Positions 45,362-56,092 of a stretch of DNA of 64,000 nucleotides are shown piece after piece. The stretch's first letter is position 1. Each line of letters opens with the position of its first letter. The notes under the pieces are model-generated. The model had not been told where the DNA came from. It saw nothing but the letters and a program-made list of their open reading frames with translations, and made no database searches. A program made the translations under genes and the position numbers. Location: positions 3,114,032-3,178,031 of the forward strand of contig ML679960.1 of the NCBI GenBank assembly GCA_007922225.1, written 5' to 3'. Source of the stretch: Emydura subglobosa (Eukaryota > Chordata > Testudines > Chelidae).

Positions 45362-45970
45362 AAATTGGTCTGGTGTTCAAAGGACATAAAAGTGACCACA
45401 AGGTTGAGTGTGTCACACACTTGCTTTCTGTCTTTTTTGAAGGTCTAGTGGCTTAAATTATTCTCTTGCCAGAGGGGAATACTCATGGGAAATAAAGAGA
45501 TTTTAGTTCTAAATCTTTAGGATGTATTTGTTAATTCCACTGTGGGTTAGTTTTGGTTTGTTTGGATTTTTTTTTAATGGCCTTATTATACAGGGAGACA
45601 ACCTAACTAAACGCTACAACATCTGTTGTTTGTTTGGTCTTCTTTTTCTGTTAAGACAAGTATTGAATGTAGGCTTCAGGCTTCCATTGTCTGTTTGCAT
45701 ATTGATGCATATGGGATTTACATGCATAACTTTCATTAGCATTATTTGTCTCACTCTCTGTGCACTAGTGAGGGACTAAGTCTCCTTATGCTAATTACTT
45801 GCTTCTATCTCGCAGAAAACTGACAGAACTTTGATCTAATAAATATTTCGCTGCAGACATTGTAGTGGTTAACCCATCCTGTTTAATGCATTTTTGAATC
45901 TGCCCTCAACATAATTGATATAAATGAAACATCATCACTGAAGATCAGTTGCTATATATAGGCCAAGTTC
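45362..45970. other. No recognisable feature
   Basis: AT-rich. An 85-codon frame (45,522-45,779) rich in hydrophobic residues has no family match I recognise. Confidence 0.4.
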
Positions 45971-45973
45971 TGC

Positions 45974-46930
45974 CTTAATGTTGTGACACAGGGGAACCTT
46001 TGTCAAGGGGCCTATTCTTTGAAAACTCAGCTTAGAACTGACAAACTCACTACATCAGATACATGGCTGAGAGTATTAATCCATAAAGTGTAACACAAAA
46101 TCTCTACTGAAACTTGCAATTTATCAGTGTTCCTAATCATGCTGTGATGTGTGTGAGAGTAATATTTAAGGAGTAATTAACTATATTGAAGGTTATGCCC
46201 TTATGGTTTTAAGCTTAAAAGGAGTCACCATAGAATGATATTATTCAGTGATGACCTATTTATGCAGGAGGGTAGTATCACCTCTCCCTGGTTAGCCAAT
46301 TATATAATGTAGTGTTCAATTGCCCACCCTTGCCCCATCATAGAATAGTCAAAGAAAAACCCTCAGAACCATCTGCAGCTAATACAGAACATGAACAGGA
46401 GATCACCCTGTCTGTGAATAAAGACAAAAGACTGATTTAGTAGCTGAGAGGGGGAAAAAAGACCCTCTGCTCACTGAGCAGACGTCTTGCTGAGCAGGGG
46501 TGTTTTTCATGAGAGATTGGATTCTGGTTTCCGGGAAGGCAGCCAGCTCTGCAACAGACAACTTTTTTTTTTTCCCCTTTCTTTTTGCTATGGAGAGGAA
46601 CCTACTTTATTAGATAGAAAAGGGAACTATTAATAAAATGTAGATCACATTTTATTATTGTGTTTTGTATTATAACCATTTGTTTCCATCTCGGTTCTTT
46701 CTTAAATGAACCCTCTTCTATTTCATGAGAAGGGCTCTATGTTACACACGAATGGCAGTTTAAAGTAAAATTGGCATACATTGCTCCTTTGGGGACAAAG
46801 ATCTGACTTTCTGTGAATAGCCCATGGCCGGGGTTGGGTATAACAGGGGTACATTTAGGCTGCACCTCTTGTTAACCTGCAAGGCAGAGACAGGGCTGGT
46901 ATAGCTCCAAGGAGATTGCTTTGGCAGCTG
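45974..46930 (+). mobile_element. Possible LTR
   Basis: Starts tgtgacacaggggaacc, like the TGTGAC LTRs elsewhere, and carries 'attaataaaatgtagatc' with a poly(A) signal at about 46,631-46,640 after a T/C tract (46,564-46,585). The 3' edge may lie in 'acagggctggtatagctcc' near 46,890. No partner LTR or target duplication was verified. The following 'ggaccggccataggggtgg' sequence (about 46,945) looks like a separate dispersed repeat. Confidence 0.4.
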
Positions 46931-46934
46931 AAAG

Positions 46935-48880
46935 GCTCCTGGTCAGGACCGGCCATAGGGGTGGACAACCTTTGCAACTGCCCAGGGTGCTGTGATCACA
47001 GGGGTGCTGTAGGGCTCACTATTAACTAGAGTTTATGGGGAAAAGTTTATATGCTACTGTTTTTACAGAAACAGTATTTTAAAGGTTTTGCTGTAAAAGG
47101 TGGTATCAAGATAAGCTCATGATTACAAAAAATATAAACTTAAGCTAACGAAAGTCTTTCTGGGTTCTATGTCACATGTTTAACATATGCCCCAGCTACA
47201 GCTCCATTTGATTGCTGATTTTCTAACGAGGACATTGGCATATTGTTAAGAGAGATATGTAGTGCATGCTTTGCATGATCATGTATAAGCATATACTGCA
47301 AATCTATTTGATTGCTAAATTTCTAATGATGATATTGATGCAATATTGACATGCTGTTAAGCAAGTTCAGCGTGCATTGCATGGTTAAACACAACTTACA
47401 CTGGATATGTTTATTTGCTAAATTCCTAAAAATAATATTAATGCACTTTGAAGAAAAATATGCAATCCATGTTTTGCTAAGTATAATAAATATACACAGC
47501 ACATTGTTTGACTTAAATTTCTAATGATATTTACATACTGTTAGGAAAAACATCAAGTGTATCATTAAAATATGCATACATTAAAAATTGCAAATCTGAA
47601 TGATACATTTCCAGTCATTATAGAGTGAAATAATTGCATAAGCGTATTAATGCTTTTTACACCCACTTTTTTATGATTGATTCTCCAGAGTAAAAAAAGG
47701 AAGCTAAATTTTTTTTAAATTGGCTCATTTTGTTATTAAATATACAAGTAAGATTACAATCTGAAGACAAGTATGAAGCTAAGAAATACAAGAGAGAAAA
47801 GTACCACCAAAAATTTAAAAACAAATCTTGTATTCTCTGATCATTCCAGGAAAAAGAAAACCAAAGATGTGCAAATATTGGGAAATACAGTAATTATATT
47901 TTTTCTTTGAGGAATCTATTACAAGAAAAGAGATTTTGGTAGAGCAATACATGCCTGTAACATACTGTTTACTAATTCTAGGCATTGCATGTGCAGCAAT
48001 AAATATGTTTAAACTCAAAGAAAGGATGCCAAGATACAAGTTCACCCAGGGTGCCATTTTCTTTAAGGCCAACCCTGCTGGTAGTGTTAGGGAACCAACC
48101 CTCACTTATACCAAGCAAGAAGGAGCTAACAAGGTGACTCGCAGTCTTGGGTACCCCGTGAACTGTCACAAATGTACATTCATTGAACCTTATCGATTCA
48201 ATATTACATGGACTTCACTCAGGTTGATGATTAGAACTGAGGGCAGACATTGGTCCAGGAAGCACTTTTTATCTATAGGGATGGATTCTCCAGTCTGCTA
48301 TGGCCAGCACTGGGGCCCCACCACCACCCCTGTGCAGGAACTCTCCCCTGCTCTGAAGCCGATGGAGACAGCCTTATAGCCCTTGTGTCACCGACTCTCC
48401 AGGGTACAGGTAAGAAGGGGGCATATAGAGGATATTCTGGGGAGTGGGAGGGAGTCATATGGTAGAGCATCATTTGACTATGACTGAATCTTCACTGGAA
48501 GGACATTCTGGAAGACTTCTTATGCTGATAGCATTAAGCTAAAGTTGCAAAGGGGCAGGACTAATTAGTGCCAATGCTGGATGGTTATGAATCAGAGATT
48601 CAATCAGCTTCCTGCAGCCACCCCTCTCTGCTCTGTCCAAGTGCAGAAGCAAGCCCAAAGCTTCTTCAAAGAACCTGGACTCAATCCTTGGCTGCCGCGA
48701 CAAGGCTTTTGGCACAACTCAGAAGGGGAGATAATCTCAAGGTATGGGTTAGAGAGAGGTCTAAGTTACAAAGCTTGGATCTGCACCAGCTTTCCTCAGT
48801 GGACTTTGGATCAGAGCCTAGATGTGCAATTAAAATGCTTGAAAAGGTGGAGAATAACCAAATAAAGTTCTATTGGACTT
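46935..48880. other. No recognisable gene
   Basis: The start (46,940-47,020) resembles a GC-rich dispersed repeat ('ccggccataggggtggac', 'caactgcccagggtgctgtg'). 47,020-47,800 is AT-rich with loosely repeated 'atttgattgctaaatttctaatgat' units. A 147-codon frame at 47,936-48,379 and overlapping frames to 48,897 show no recognised domain. Confidence 0.35.
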
Positions 48881-48884
48881 GTGT

Positions 48885-49345
48885 TCATAGATTATAGAAC
48901 TAGACAGAACAATTGTGATAATCTAGTCTGACCTCCTGAATAATGCAGGCCATAGGCCATGCCTGAATCATTTCCTGTTTGAACTAGAGCATATCTTTTA
49001 GAAAAAGATCCAGTCTATTTAAAAAGTTACCAATGTTAGAGAATCCTCCACAATCCTTGGTGAAGTGGCCCAATGGTTAATTATCCTCCTAGTGAAAAAT
49101 GTGCACCTTTTATCTAGTCTGAATTTGTCTAACTTCAGCTTTAAGTCATTGGATCTTGTTATGCCTTTGTCTGCTAGACTAAAGAGCCCTCTAGCATCAA
49201 GTTTCTGTTCCCATGTAGTGGTTATAAACTTATCAACTCACCCTTTAGCATCCTCATTGACAGACTAAATGGACTGAGCTCCTTCAGTCTTCTACACTAC
49301 GGCACATTTTCCAGTTCTTTAATGGCAACACGTCCAGGCATTGTG
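48885..49345 (-). mobile_element. CR1 LINE 3' fragment
   Basis: The plus strand reads 'tcatagattatagaactaga', 'ataatctagtctgacctcct gaataatgcaggcca', 'gaatcctccacaatccttgg', 'ttaattatcctcctagtgaa' and 'aactgagctccttcagtctt'-like sequence. This is the reverse complement of a CR1 RT C-terminus and 3' UTR and parallels the fragment at 5.2 kb. No frame survives. A 67-codon plus-strand frame here is antisense and not a gene. Confidence 0.75.
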
Positions 49346-49349
49346 ACTC

Positions 49350-49985
49350 AGAGCTGGTTGTAGGAGAACATATGAATAGTGAGGTAGCACACAGGAGCTC
49401 TTTCCTCATGGCATGCCCCTTGCCGAAGTGGTGGGCTTAGAACTGGCTAAATCATTGGTGCAGAGGATGTAGCCCAGTACTCTCCACTCCAACCCTCCAC
49501 TGCTGGAACAGCCCCTAGCCTTCCATGCAATCTCTGAAACCTGCTCTTCCCACTCACGAAGTCCTAGAATCCAAATAAATTCCCTGGGAACTTATAGGAG
49601 CTTTTTCCAGCTCTCTTTTTAAAGGGACAATACATATTATTTCACTCCAAGCACAAACACTATCAGTCAACATTATTACACTTATGAATCAACATTTACC
49701 TAATCAGCAGGAGACTGTCATTGACATTCTCTCTTGTTTTGTCAGACAGAAAGCAGATAGGTGAAAGTCAACAGGAGAACCAAGGAAAGGTTAGAGCACA
49801 GCTGGAAGGAAAAAAGTCACTAGGAATGGTAAGCTTTGACCTACCAATTCTTCCAATAAAGCAGTTCTTCCAATAAAGAAACGAGGAATGTTATTTTTAC
49901 TGCGTTCATTGCTTTACACAGTGGGATCACAATCCCTCACTAGGTCTGCTAAGTGCTGCCACAACACACATAATTAAGAAAAGTA
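49350..49985. other. No recognisable feature
   Basis: No gene or repeat family recognised. 'cagttcttccaataaag' occurs twice around 49,848-49,880 as a short duplication. Confidence 0.4.
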
Positions 49986-49989
49986 TGTG

Positions 49990-50587
49990 GACTGATGGAA
50001 AAATGTTAGTGTTTTTAGAGGCAGTGTAAGAATTATATAAGGAATAGACAACATGCATTTGTCCAGAAATAATCATGCCAAATCAATCTATTTTTCTTCT
50101 TAGACAGGCCTGCTAAACTAATGGATGGGGAAGGGGCTGGGGAGTAGTTGATATGCAGGGGGATGCAGTAGGCCTGATATATCTTGATTTTAGTAAGGCT
50201 TTTGAGTCCCACAGGACTCATGAGCAAACAGGGGAAATGTGGTCTAGAGGAATTTACTAAAAGGTGGATGAACAACTGGTTGAAAGATCATACTCAAAGA
50301 GTAGTTATCAATAGTTTGCTGTCACACTGGGAGGATATACCTAGTGGGGTACTGCTGGGGTCTGTCCTAGGTCTAGTACTGTTCAATATTTTCATTAATG
50401 ACCTGGATGATGGAGTGAAGAGTATGCTGATAAAATCTGTAGCTGAAATGAAGTTGGGAGGGGTTACAAGCACTTTGGAGGACAAAGCATTCAAGAGGAC
50501 CTTGACAAATTGGAGAATTGGTCTGATACCAAGCCGAATTTCAATAAAGACAAGCTATCAGCTGTGATGAATACAGTCTTGTGCAAA
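49990..50587 (+). mobile_element. CR1 LINE, RT palm half (5' piece of a split copy)
   Basis: Sense-strand CR1 reverse transcriptase. GLIYLDFSKAFE (about 50,171-50,206) is the A motif with the first catalytic Asp. Then KDHTQRVVINSLLSHWEDI, SGVLLGSVLGLVLFNIFIND (GVPQGS changed to GVLLGS), and DDGVKSMLIKSVAEMKLGG, where the catalytic F/Y-A-D-D box is replaced by SVAE, so the enzyme would be dead. A 127-codon frame (50,184-50,567) covers most of it. The sequence breaks at 50,587 after 'cttgtgcaaa' and the next part of the same domain appears at 56,544, on the far side of a gypsy insertion. Confidence 0.9.
50582..50587. repeat. Probable target-site duplication of the gypsy element (left)
   Basis: tgcaaa here is repeated at 56,544-56,549 where the split CR1 resumes. 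The exact length (5 or 6) and the precise LTR edge are uncertain by two or three bases. Confidence 0.6.
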
Positions 50588-50588
50588 A

Positions 50589-51010
50589 GTCACACCACAA
50601 CCAGGCAATCTGGGTTACTGCTTGACACAGACAAAAAGGGGTTCAAATCAAAACAAGAAAAATATGAACATTTTATTTTTAAAAAAATGTCGAGGCCCTT
50701 GTTCCTCAGGCCTTTCACCTCCATTCACCTCCTTTGCCCCTCCAAAAGGGTTACAGACCCCACAGTGGGTCTGTTAACTCCTCTGGCAAGCTGGCTTGCA
50801 GTGAGTTGTCTCTCCTTAGTAGTCCAAAGCTCCTCTGCCCCCTCCAGTCCCCCTAACCCCTCTCCCCCTCCCAGCTTACTCCCATTAATTGCTGCTGCTA
50901 TGGGTGTCTCTCCATAACTGTCATTTCTCACAGCTGAGCAGGGGGATGGCTAGTTTGGCTGTCTGCAAGCAGGGAGGGTTCTGCTTGCATTTTGTAGACC
51001 CCCCCCATCA
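50589..51010 (-). mobile_element. Gypsy 3' LTR (low-coordinate LTR)
   Basis: Aligns in the same orientation with 56,093-56,541: 'cttgacacagacaaaaaggg gttcaaatca', 'gaggcccttgttcctcagg', 'cctccattcacctcctttgc', 'agtccaaagctcctctgccc', 'ttactcccattaattgctgc', 'ggtgtctctccata', 'catttctcacagctgagcag', 'atggctagtttggctgtctg caagcaggga' and 'ttttgtagacc'. On the minus strand it starts TGATGGGG at 51,010 directly after a purine tract. A poly(A) signal lies opposite 50,672-50,677. The two LTRs differ by many substitutions and indels, so the element is old. Frames across it (up to 135 codons) are not genes. Confidence 0.85.
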
Positions 51011-51030
51011 TCCACCCTCCCTCAGGAGGG
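51011..51030 (-). other. Polypurine tract of the gypsy element
   Basis: Plus strand tccaccctccctcaggaggg, i.e. a purine-rich tract (gagggagggtgga) on the minus strand ending exactly where the 3' LTR begins. This is the expected priming site for plus-strand DNA synthesis in LTR retrotransposons. Confidence 0.65.
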
Positions 51031-51439
51031 AAGCCTCAGTTCATCAAGCAAAGACTCTCTCTCTCTCTCGAGAGTGTGTGTGTCATTCCTGAAGTCTATG
51101 CAAAAATATAGAAAACCCTCTAGAACTAATACAGTAGGACATCTCCCTTCCCTTTGTGATATTTCTATTACCAGAGTTCCAGCCATGCTTTCAGCTCATT
51201 TTCTACGATCCCTTAATTTCCTTGGTATCTGTCACTATGATTCAGTACTGATGTGATGTTGGGCTATGTGTCCTCCCGGGTCAGGCAGAGAACATATTTG
51301 CATATGTAGCCACCAGTTGGAGTGCCTGCTTCCTTTGTTCAAGGCTTATGTTCTCCCCCAAGGGCACAGAATGTACTTCACTGCAGTTGTCGACGTGTGG
51401 TCCAACCTCCACTTTCTCAGGGTAAAAGCATGATGAAAA

Positions 51440-51663
51440 GGCCTTCCAGGGCCTTCCATGGTTTCAAGTTCGTGATAAATCTGTTCTCTCCTTATTTCCA
51501 GATGTCAGACCAGAGAATCAACTATTTCTACCTTTTCACCACTTCATAAGGCCCCTGCCACTTGACCATTGTTTTGATTCTGAGATTGTAAGGAGCGAAG
51601 ACCTGCAGAGCAGACGTGTTCCCTTCTTATGATATTGCTGCTGTGTGCTTTCTGGAGTTTCTC
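51440..51663 (-). pseudogene. Gypsy integrase C-terminal (GPY/F) remnant
   Basis: Minus-strand translation, allowing stops and shifts, gives REHLEKAH-like sequence, then VFAPYN (about 51,585-51,600), KWQGPYEVVKR (about 51,535-51,570), LILWSDIWK and FITNLKPWKA (about 51,450-51,480). 'W-GPY-VV' is the GPY/F module that follows the integrase catalytic core in many gypsy elements and retroviruses, and 'Y-x-N-LKPW' ends this domain. The upstream edge is an LTR insertion, so the catalytic D,D,E core is absent. It lies just before the element's 3' UTR and polypurine tract, as expected. Stop codons follow GPYEVVKR, so it is non-functional. Confidence 0.75.
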
Positions 51664-51947
51664 TGGCAAATGCTCCCCTGGTCTTCAATAGTTAAGATAT
51701 ATTGCTGGGTCACCCTAATCCCCCCCACTCCTGGGCCCTGTCTTGCACTTGCCCTGCTGTGTGAACCAGCCCATACACAGCCTCCTGCAAACAAGCGGTC
51801 CATGTCTTAGTGAATGAGTGCTTGTGGCCAGCCACTCACGGGATTATACAATGGTGTGACCCCCCTCCCCACCATCCCATATCCCCAGTCCCAGATGCAA
51901 CCCTAGGAACTACCATCTCACAGAGTTCAGTCTGCTCACTGAACTCT
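51664..51947 (-). mobile_element. Nested solo LTR (copy B), 3' part
   Basis: The reverse complement reads 'gttcagtgagcagactgaac', 'agttcctagggttgcatctg', 'aagcactcattcact', 'ttgcaggaggctgtg' and 'cccaggagtggggggattag', aligning with copy A at 38,410-38,656. It is the continuation of the LTR piece at 52,953-53,789 after a LINE insertion. The end at 51,664 is less conserved than in copy A. Confidence 0.8.
51939..51947. repeat. 9-bp target-site duplication of the nested LINE (left)
   Basis: ctgaactct here and ctgaattct at 52,953-52,961 match at eight of nine positions. Copy A has the site only once. Confidence 0.75.
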
Positions 51948-52952
51948 CATCGTTGATAGCAGTCCCTCGGAAATGAGGATGACGTCCATCAGGCTTGGTG
52001 GGTCTTCAGATGACTGAAGAACCTGATTCTAGATGCAGATGTTCTTCTGCAGTGGGGGCATATGGTTGCATGGGGGGGGAGAGGGATGCACAGCTCTGGG
52101 TTGGTTTCCTTTTCCTTCCTCCGCTGCCACCATTCCGCCTCGGTATCAAGTCATTAGGCCTCACATTGGCACACACCTTGTTGAACAAGGTGGCACCACA
52201 CCAAGCAGTCAGCAGCTTGCTCTTCCCAGTCATCGATGTCGCTATCTCTGTGCTTGAGGGCAACGCTGAGCATGTCTTTCTACCCTTTCCTTTGGCCGTC
52301 CTTTGAGCATTGGCCAGCAGAGAACTGGGAGAAGAGAAACTGAAAAGGGAGGCAGTTCTCAGGCATCCGGACACAGTGGCCCATCCATTGGAGTTGATTT
52401 CTCAAGAGCAAGGCTTCGATGCTGGTAGACATAGCTTCATGGAGAACACTCACGCTGGTTTGGCAGTCCTCCCATTTGATCCCCAGGATTCAACATAAGC
52501 ACTGCAGATGGAAGCTCTCAAAGGTCTTAATGGGGGAGGTGGTAGACAGTCCCGATTTCGCTGCAGTAGAGGAGGGTAATCAGTACAACAGACTTATAAA
52601 CCAGGACCTTCATTGACTTCAGAAGGTCTGTTTTCAAAAACACATTGTCGCAGCTTGAAGGCGGCGGCACTGGAGCAGTTGACCCAGTGCTGGACTTCAT
52701 CAATGGTAGCCCATTCGGAGAGAAAACTACTGAGTTATGGGAAAGCTCCACATGCTCCAGAGCCTCCCCATCTATGTAGATGGCACAGGTGATGTTCAGC
52801 TGGCCTAGAGGAGGTCCTTCATCCTGGTGACGTTCAAAGACAAGACAAGTCTCTTATACAAAATGTTAAAGACTTCTAGCGTCACTTGCACATCCTGTGC
52901 AGAATGAGCCACCATACCACAGATGTCCACAAACTGAAGGTCAAGGAGAGGA
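51948..52952 (-). mobile_element. Nested non-LTR retrotransposon, RT C-terminal half
   Basis: Minus strand, 5'-truncated. From 52,952 downward: LDLQFVDICGMVAHSAQDVQ (the palm region; the catalytic x-A-D-D is reduced to 'VDI'), NILYKRLVLSLN, then KVLVYKSVVLITLLYCSEI (52,560-52,615), a 'LLRNQLQWMGHCVRMPENCL'-like stretch (about 52,370-52,430), a basic region and a final His/Cys-rich C-terminus at about 52,010-52,080. It ends at about 51,948 with 'tcaacgatg'. This gene order fits an RTE/R4/Dong-like LINE with a C-terminal zinc finger, different from CR1. The family was not resolved. It is bordered by 9-bp near-duplications inside an LTR. Frames are broken between 52,160 and 52,700. Confidence 0.8.
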
Positions 52953-53789
52953 CTGAATTCTACAAGCTCATTGGGTAGTCAATTTAACAAAGAAATTGAT
53001 ATGCACCAGCTCTGTCACTTTAAATGACATCTCTACACACACTTAAACCACATGCACTGCTTTAATAAAATGTATTCATTTTTAGCTAAGTATAAAAATA
53101 AATATGTTTATTAAGTATAGAAAGATTTTAAGTGATAAGCCAGAAGAATAAATCACATTTGATCAGGAAGAAATAAAAGGAAATGGCATTCTAAACTAAG
53201 CTTAACACTTTCAGTAGCCTTACAGTCTTTAGATGGTTCTCACTACAGGCTGGTTGGATGTCGACCCCCATCCAGGATCCCCCCCCCATTGGGAAGTCTT
53301 GATGTTGTCTTGTAGAAGGGGGGTGCAAGAGAGCTCAAGAGAACAAAATGTCTCTTCCTTTAACCTGTTCCTTCACCACACCCTGAGGTCAGGTGATCAT
53401 CCATGTCCAGCATGGTTTCCTCCCCTTAAGTCAAATGAGCATCACCTCAGCAGATGCTCAGGCCAGTCCATTGTTCTTGGAAGAGTTGGGTTGTTTTATG
53501 CATGCCTCAGTGAGGCATGAATTACTTCCGCATTTAGTGTTTGCCTGGATCTATTCCAGCAATGCGAGATGCACATTTAGGAATATTACATAGCAGAGTT
53601 TCATAACCATACATACAACACAGCAAGAAACATACTACTATAACAATAATGTTCAGCATGTCATGACTATTCCAAAAACACCTTATATGACATACCTTGC
53701 ATTAAACAATACATAATTGCACTATAAGGGTGAACATGAATGATACACAATCACACTGTAAGAGTGTACATGGGATGAATTGTGTCACA
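52953..53789 (-). mobile_element. Nested solo LTR (copy B), 5' part
   Basis: On the minus strand it starts TGTGACACAATTCATCCC at 53,789 and follows copy A block by block to 'gtagaattcag' at 52,953, where a LINE is inserted. The poly(A) signal lies opposite 53,107-53,112. It sits inside the gypsy integrase. With the part at 51,664-51,947 the LTR totals about 1.1 kb. No coding content; a 95-codon plus-strand frame here is not a gene. Confidence 0.85.
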
Positions 53790-53942
53790 CCTGCGAAGAA
53801 AATTTTGATCTGGGGATCCCAGGCCAAAGTATGTCAACATTCTAGTCTGAGTTCTGTCTTCCCCTAGGTGCTCTGCACACAGTATGGCACTTGCCAAGTG
53901 GAGGAGTTTGTGGTGATACACCTGGGACATCAGCCGCTTCAT
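53790..53942 (-). pseudogene. Gypsy integrase zinc-binding domain remnant
   Basis: Minus-strand frame from 53,942 gives QVYHHKLLHLASAILCAEHL followed by GEDRTQTRMLTYFGLGSPD and QNFLRR, then the LTR begins. This is the H2C2 region upstream of the gypsy integrase core, where family members read roughly 'kLLhLAHd-PLAGHLG--KT---i---f-WPG----V---C--C'. The first zinc His (LAH) is Ser here, the second (GH) is kept as EH, and the Cys pair is cut off by the LTR. The fragment is in the right order between gag and the integrase C-terminus for a minus-strand element. Confidence 0.65.
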
Positions 53943-55125
53943 TCATACTTCCTTCATTTGCCTGTCTTGGTCTACCCTTAGGGCAAGAGTGTGTGTATTG
54001 TCATGCCCTAAGGGGATCTGCTTTTTTGTCAATCACTGTCACCTGTTCAAATGCTCGACTTAAGGTTTCATCAATTTTTTTGTTCTAATCAAAAGTCTGA
54101 GAAGCTGGGCAGTCTCTCCGGGTTTAACCAAGGCAGGTATTCCTCCTCCTAGCTTGTGGAGGCTTCCTCCCCAGCACCCTGTTTTGTCTTTGCCACTTCC
54201 TGGTTCTGTGGTCTCTGTTGCTACAGCTGCCATTGGTGTTTCACACACTGCAATGCTCCTTTATTTCTAAATAGCTTTCCCTTTGGAATTTCTTGTTCTG
54301 AGCATGAGGCAAGTAGTTTAGGGTCTTTAAAAGGAGACATAGTCCCCAGCTTTTCCTCCAAATTTCTATCCTCCAAGGTAGATCCTAAGGGAAGCTTCCT
54401 TACCAATTTAGGGAACATAGCCCTTCCTGTCCTAATATCACTGGGCTGGGTAGGTCTGGGGACATATCTTTGAGGGTCCTAGTGCTCCACAATACTTCGT
54501 TCCACTGTAATGCTGGGGTATCATCGGATGTCATCGTGGATCCATCTTAGGGAAGTCTCTCCCACTGTGTCTCCCCACCACTTCTACTAGTTGTAATCAG
54601 ATGCAGAGCCTGCAAAGGAAAGAGTCTCCTTGCTGTTATCTTACAAGCCTGGTAGAAGTTTTCCTGGGCACCTCATCCAGGCCCTGTTTTCTATTGTATA
54701 TACCTGCCCATAGTTACATTACTCGTAGGAGCAATCCTGAAACCTATGTCCTGGCTGGCTACAGGAGAAAGACAGTGGTGTCCTGTCCCTGATGCTGCCT
54801 TCTACTCAGGTTGACAGCCTTCCACTAAGGTTCAGGGCAACCCCATACTTGGGTAGGTGGGTGATGAAGGTTCTGCAGCATGTTTGGGGGCATCTGTCTT
54901 CTTAATGGCTTTTGATCACAGGCTTTGGGAGAGATATCTACTGAGGTCTCTTCCCCACAGCCAGGCCTATGCTAGGACCATCCAATCTAGGTTTCCTCTC
55001 CCTGCTGGTGCAATCCTCCTCATTGCTTGTAGAGGCTCAGGGTGGCTTTCCAGTGGGAGGCCCCCAGACAGCCAAAGGAGTCAGGTTGTCCTACCTGAGG
55101 TGAGTAGCTTCCATCCTTGATTTCA
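53943..55125 (-). other. Internal gypsy sequence, unassigned
   Basis: Lies between the SCAN-like gag piece and the integrase zinc domain on the minus strand, so it should hold the rest of gag, protease and reverse transcriptase, but at about 1.2 kb it is too short for all of them. I could not recognise a CCHC knuckle, an aspartic protease DTG or a YxDD box. A large internal deletion is the likeliest explanation. Plus-strand frames of 62-105 codons (such as 54,156-54,473) are antisense and not supported as genes. Confidence 0.4.
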
Positions 55126-55129
55126 GATA

Positions 55130-55380
55130 GGGTCTGCAGACCCTCTCTCAGCCTGATGGTAGGAGGACCTGCATGAACTATTCAAGGATGATGAGTTCCA
55201 TGACCTGATGTCCCATCCGTGTTTCTGGCTCTAACCAGCACCAACAGAAGTCTTAGTTTTAAGATGACTGCTCATGGCTTAACCTGAGATGGAGGTGGAA
55301 AGACGACCACTTGTGGAAGTGTTCACAGTTGGTTTCTTCATCTATGCCCAATAGCTCTAATATGGCTGCCTTCACCTGGC
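55130..55380 (-). pseudogene. SCAN-like gypsy capsid remnant
   Basis: Minus-strand translation across frames gives VKAAILELLGIDEET (about 55,376-55,330), CEHFHKWSSFHLHLR, then CWLEPETRMGHQVMELIILE (about 55,245-55,185) and QFMQVLLPS, ERVCRPY. The 'WL-PE-----Q-(M/L)ELI-LEQF---LP' pattern is the core of the SCAN domain, a dimerisation module of vertebrate zinc-finger proteins thought to come from the capsid C-terminal domain of Gmr1-like gypsy elements. Its place just downstream of the 5' LTR and leader fits gag, not a host zinc-finger gene. Stops and at least one frameshift interrupt it. Confidence 0.7.
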
Positions 55381-56092
55381 AATTGCGTTGGGCAGCCACC
55401 CTATCAAGCCTACCCCTTCAAAATGGGGACTAGCCCAATGGTCCATTGTGCTGGGGATAATTGAGAGGCCATCACTATGCTCTCAAAAGCGATCAGGAAG
55501 GACTCCAGGCAGTCTTCCAGCATGTTGCAAAGTAGGTGGTAGAGGTGCTTTCCAGATTGAGGGGCACAGCTCCTGCTATGGCAGGTGCCAAGTGGCTTTG
55601 TAAAGGCAGCAGGTTGGTCGTAGGTTGTAACAACTGTTGGTATGTCAGTCTACTCAGAGAGTTTTCTGCTATTGCGCTCGTGAGTTAGCCAGCCACTGTA
55701 GGAGCTGATTCACTTTCAGCATGAGCATGAACAATAATATTTAGCTACTTTTGGAGGGGTAATTTCTGTGCCCCCAGAGACAGAGGAGATGCCCCGCCCT
55801 GTGCGGCCTCAGGGCCAGACAATCTTCCCCCTTCCACAGCCAGAGGAAGTGGCTCTCCCCACCTTCCCCTGGGGCTGGTGAAGCTTGCTTTCCCCCAACA
55901 GCCTCCCCCAGCTGGAAGAGCTGTCGTCTCCCACGCCAGCTCAGGGCCAGAGGAGTTCTGTGCCCACTCTGATTGGGGGATGACCATATCCCTGCTTGTC
56001 CCCCCTTCACACACCCCCAACTCTTGGGTTTTTTGGAGGGGGCTTCTAGTTTGAGAGGAAAAAATGGATCTCCAACTTGTAGTGTCACCTGT
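55381..56092 (-). other. Gypsy 5' leader and gag start, degraded
   Basis: Between the 5' LTR and the SCAN-like segment. Minus-strand frames of 115 and 134 codons (55,741-56,149) overlap in different frames across a GC-rich stretch and show no motif, so they are weak evidence for protein. The expected primer-binding site would start next to 56,092 (minus strand 'acaggtgacactacaag'); I could not match it to a tRNA. Confidence 0.4.

Noticed and set aside
47936..48379. 147-codon open frame on the plus strand
   Set aside because: No motif, signal or splice context recognised, and overlapping frames of similar length exist on the other strand.
52006..52374. Minus-strand 122-codon frame as a zinc-finger gene
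   Set aside because: It is an out-of-frame reading of the C-terminal part of a truncated LINE reverse transcriptase inside an LTR.
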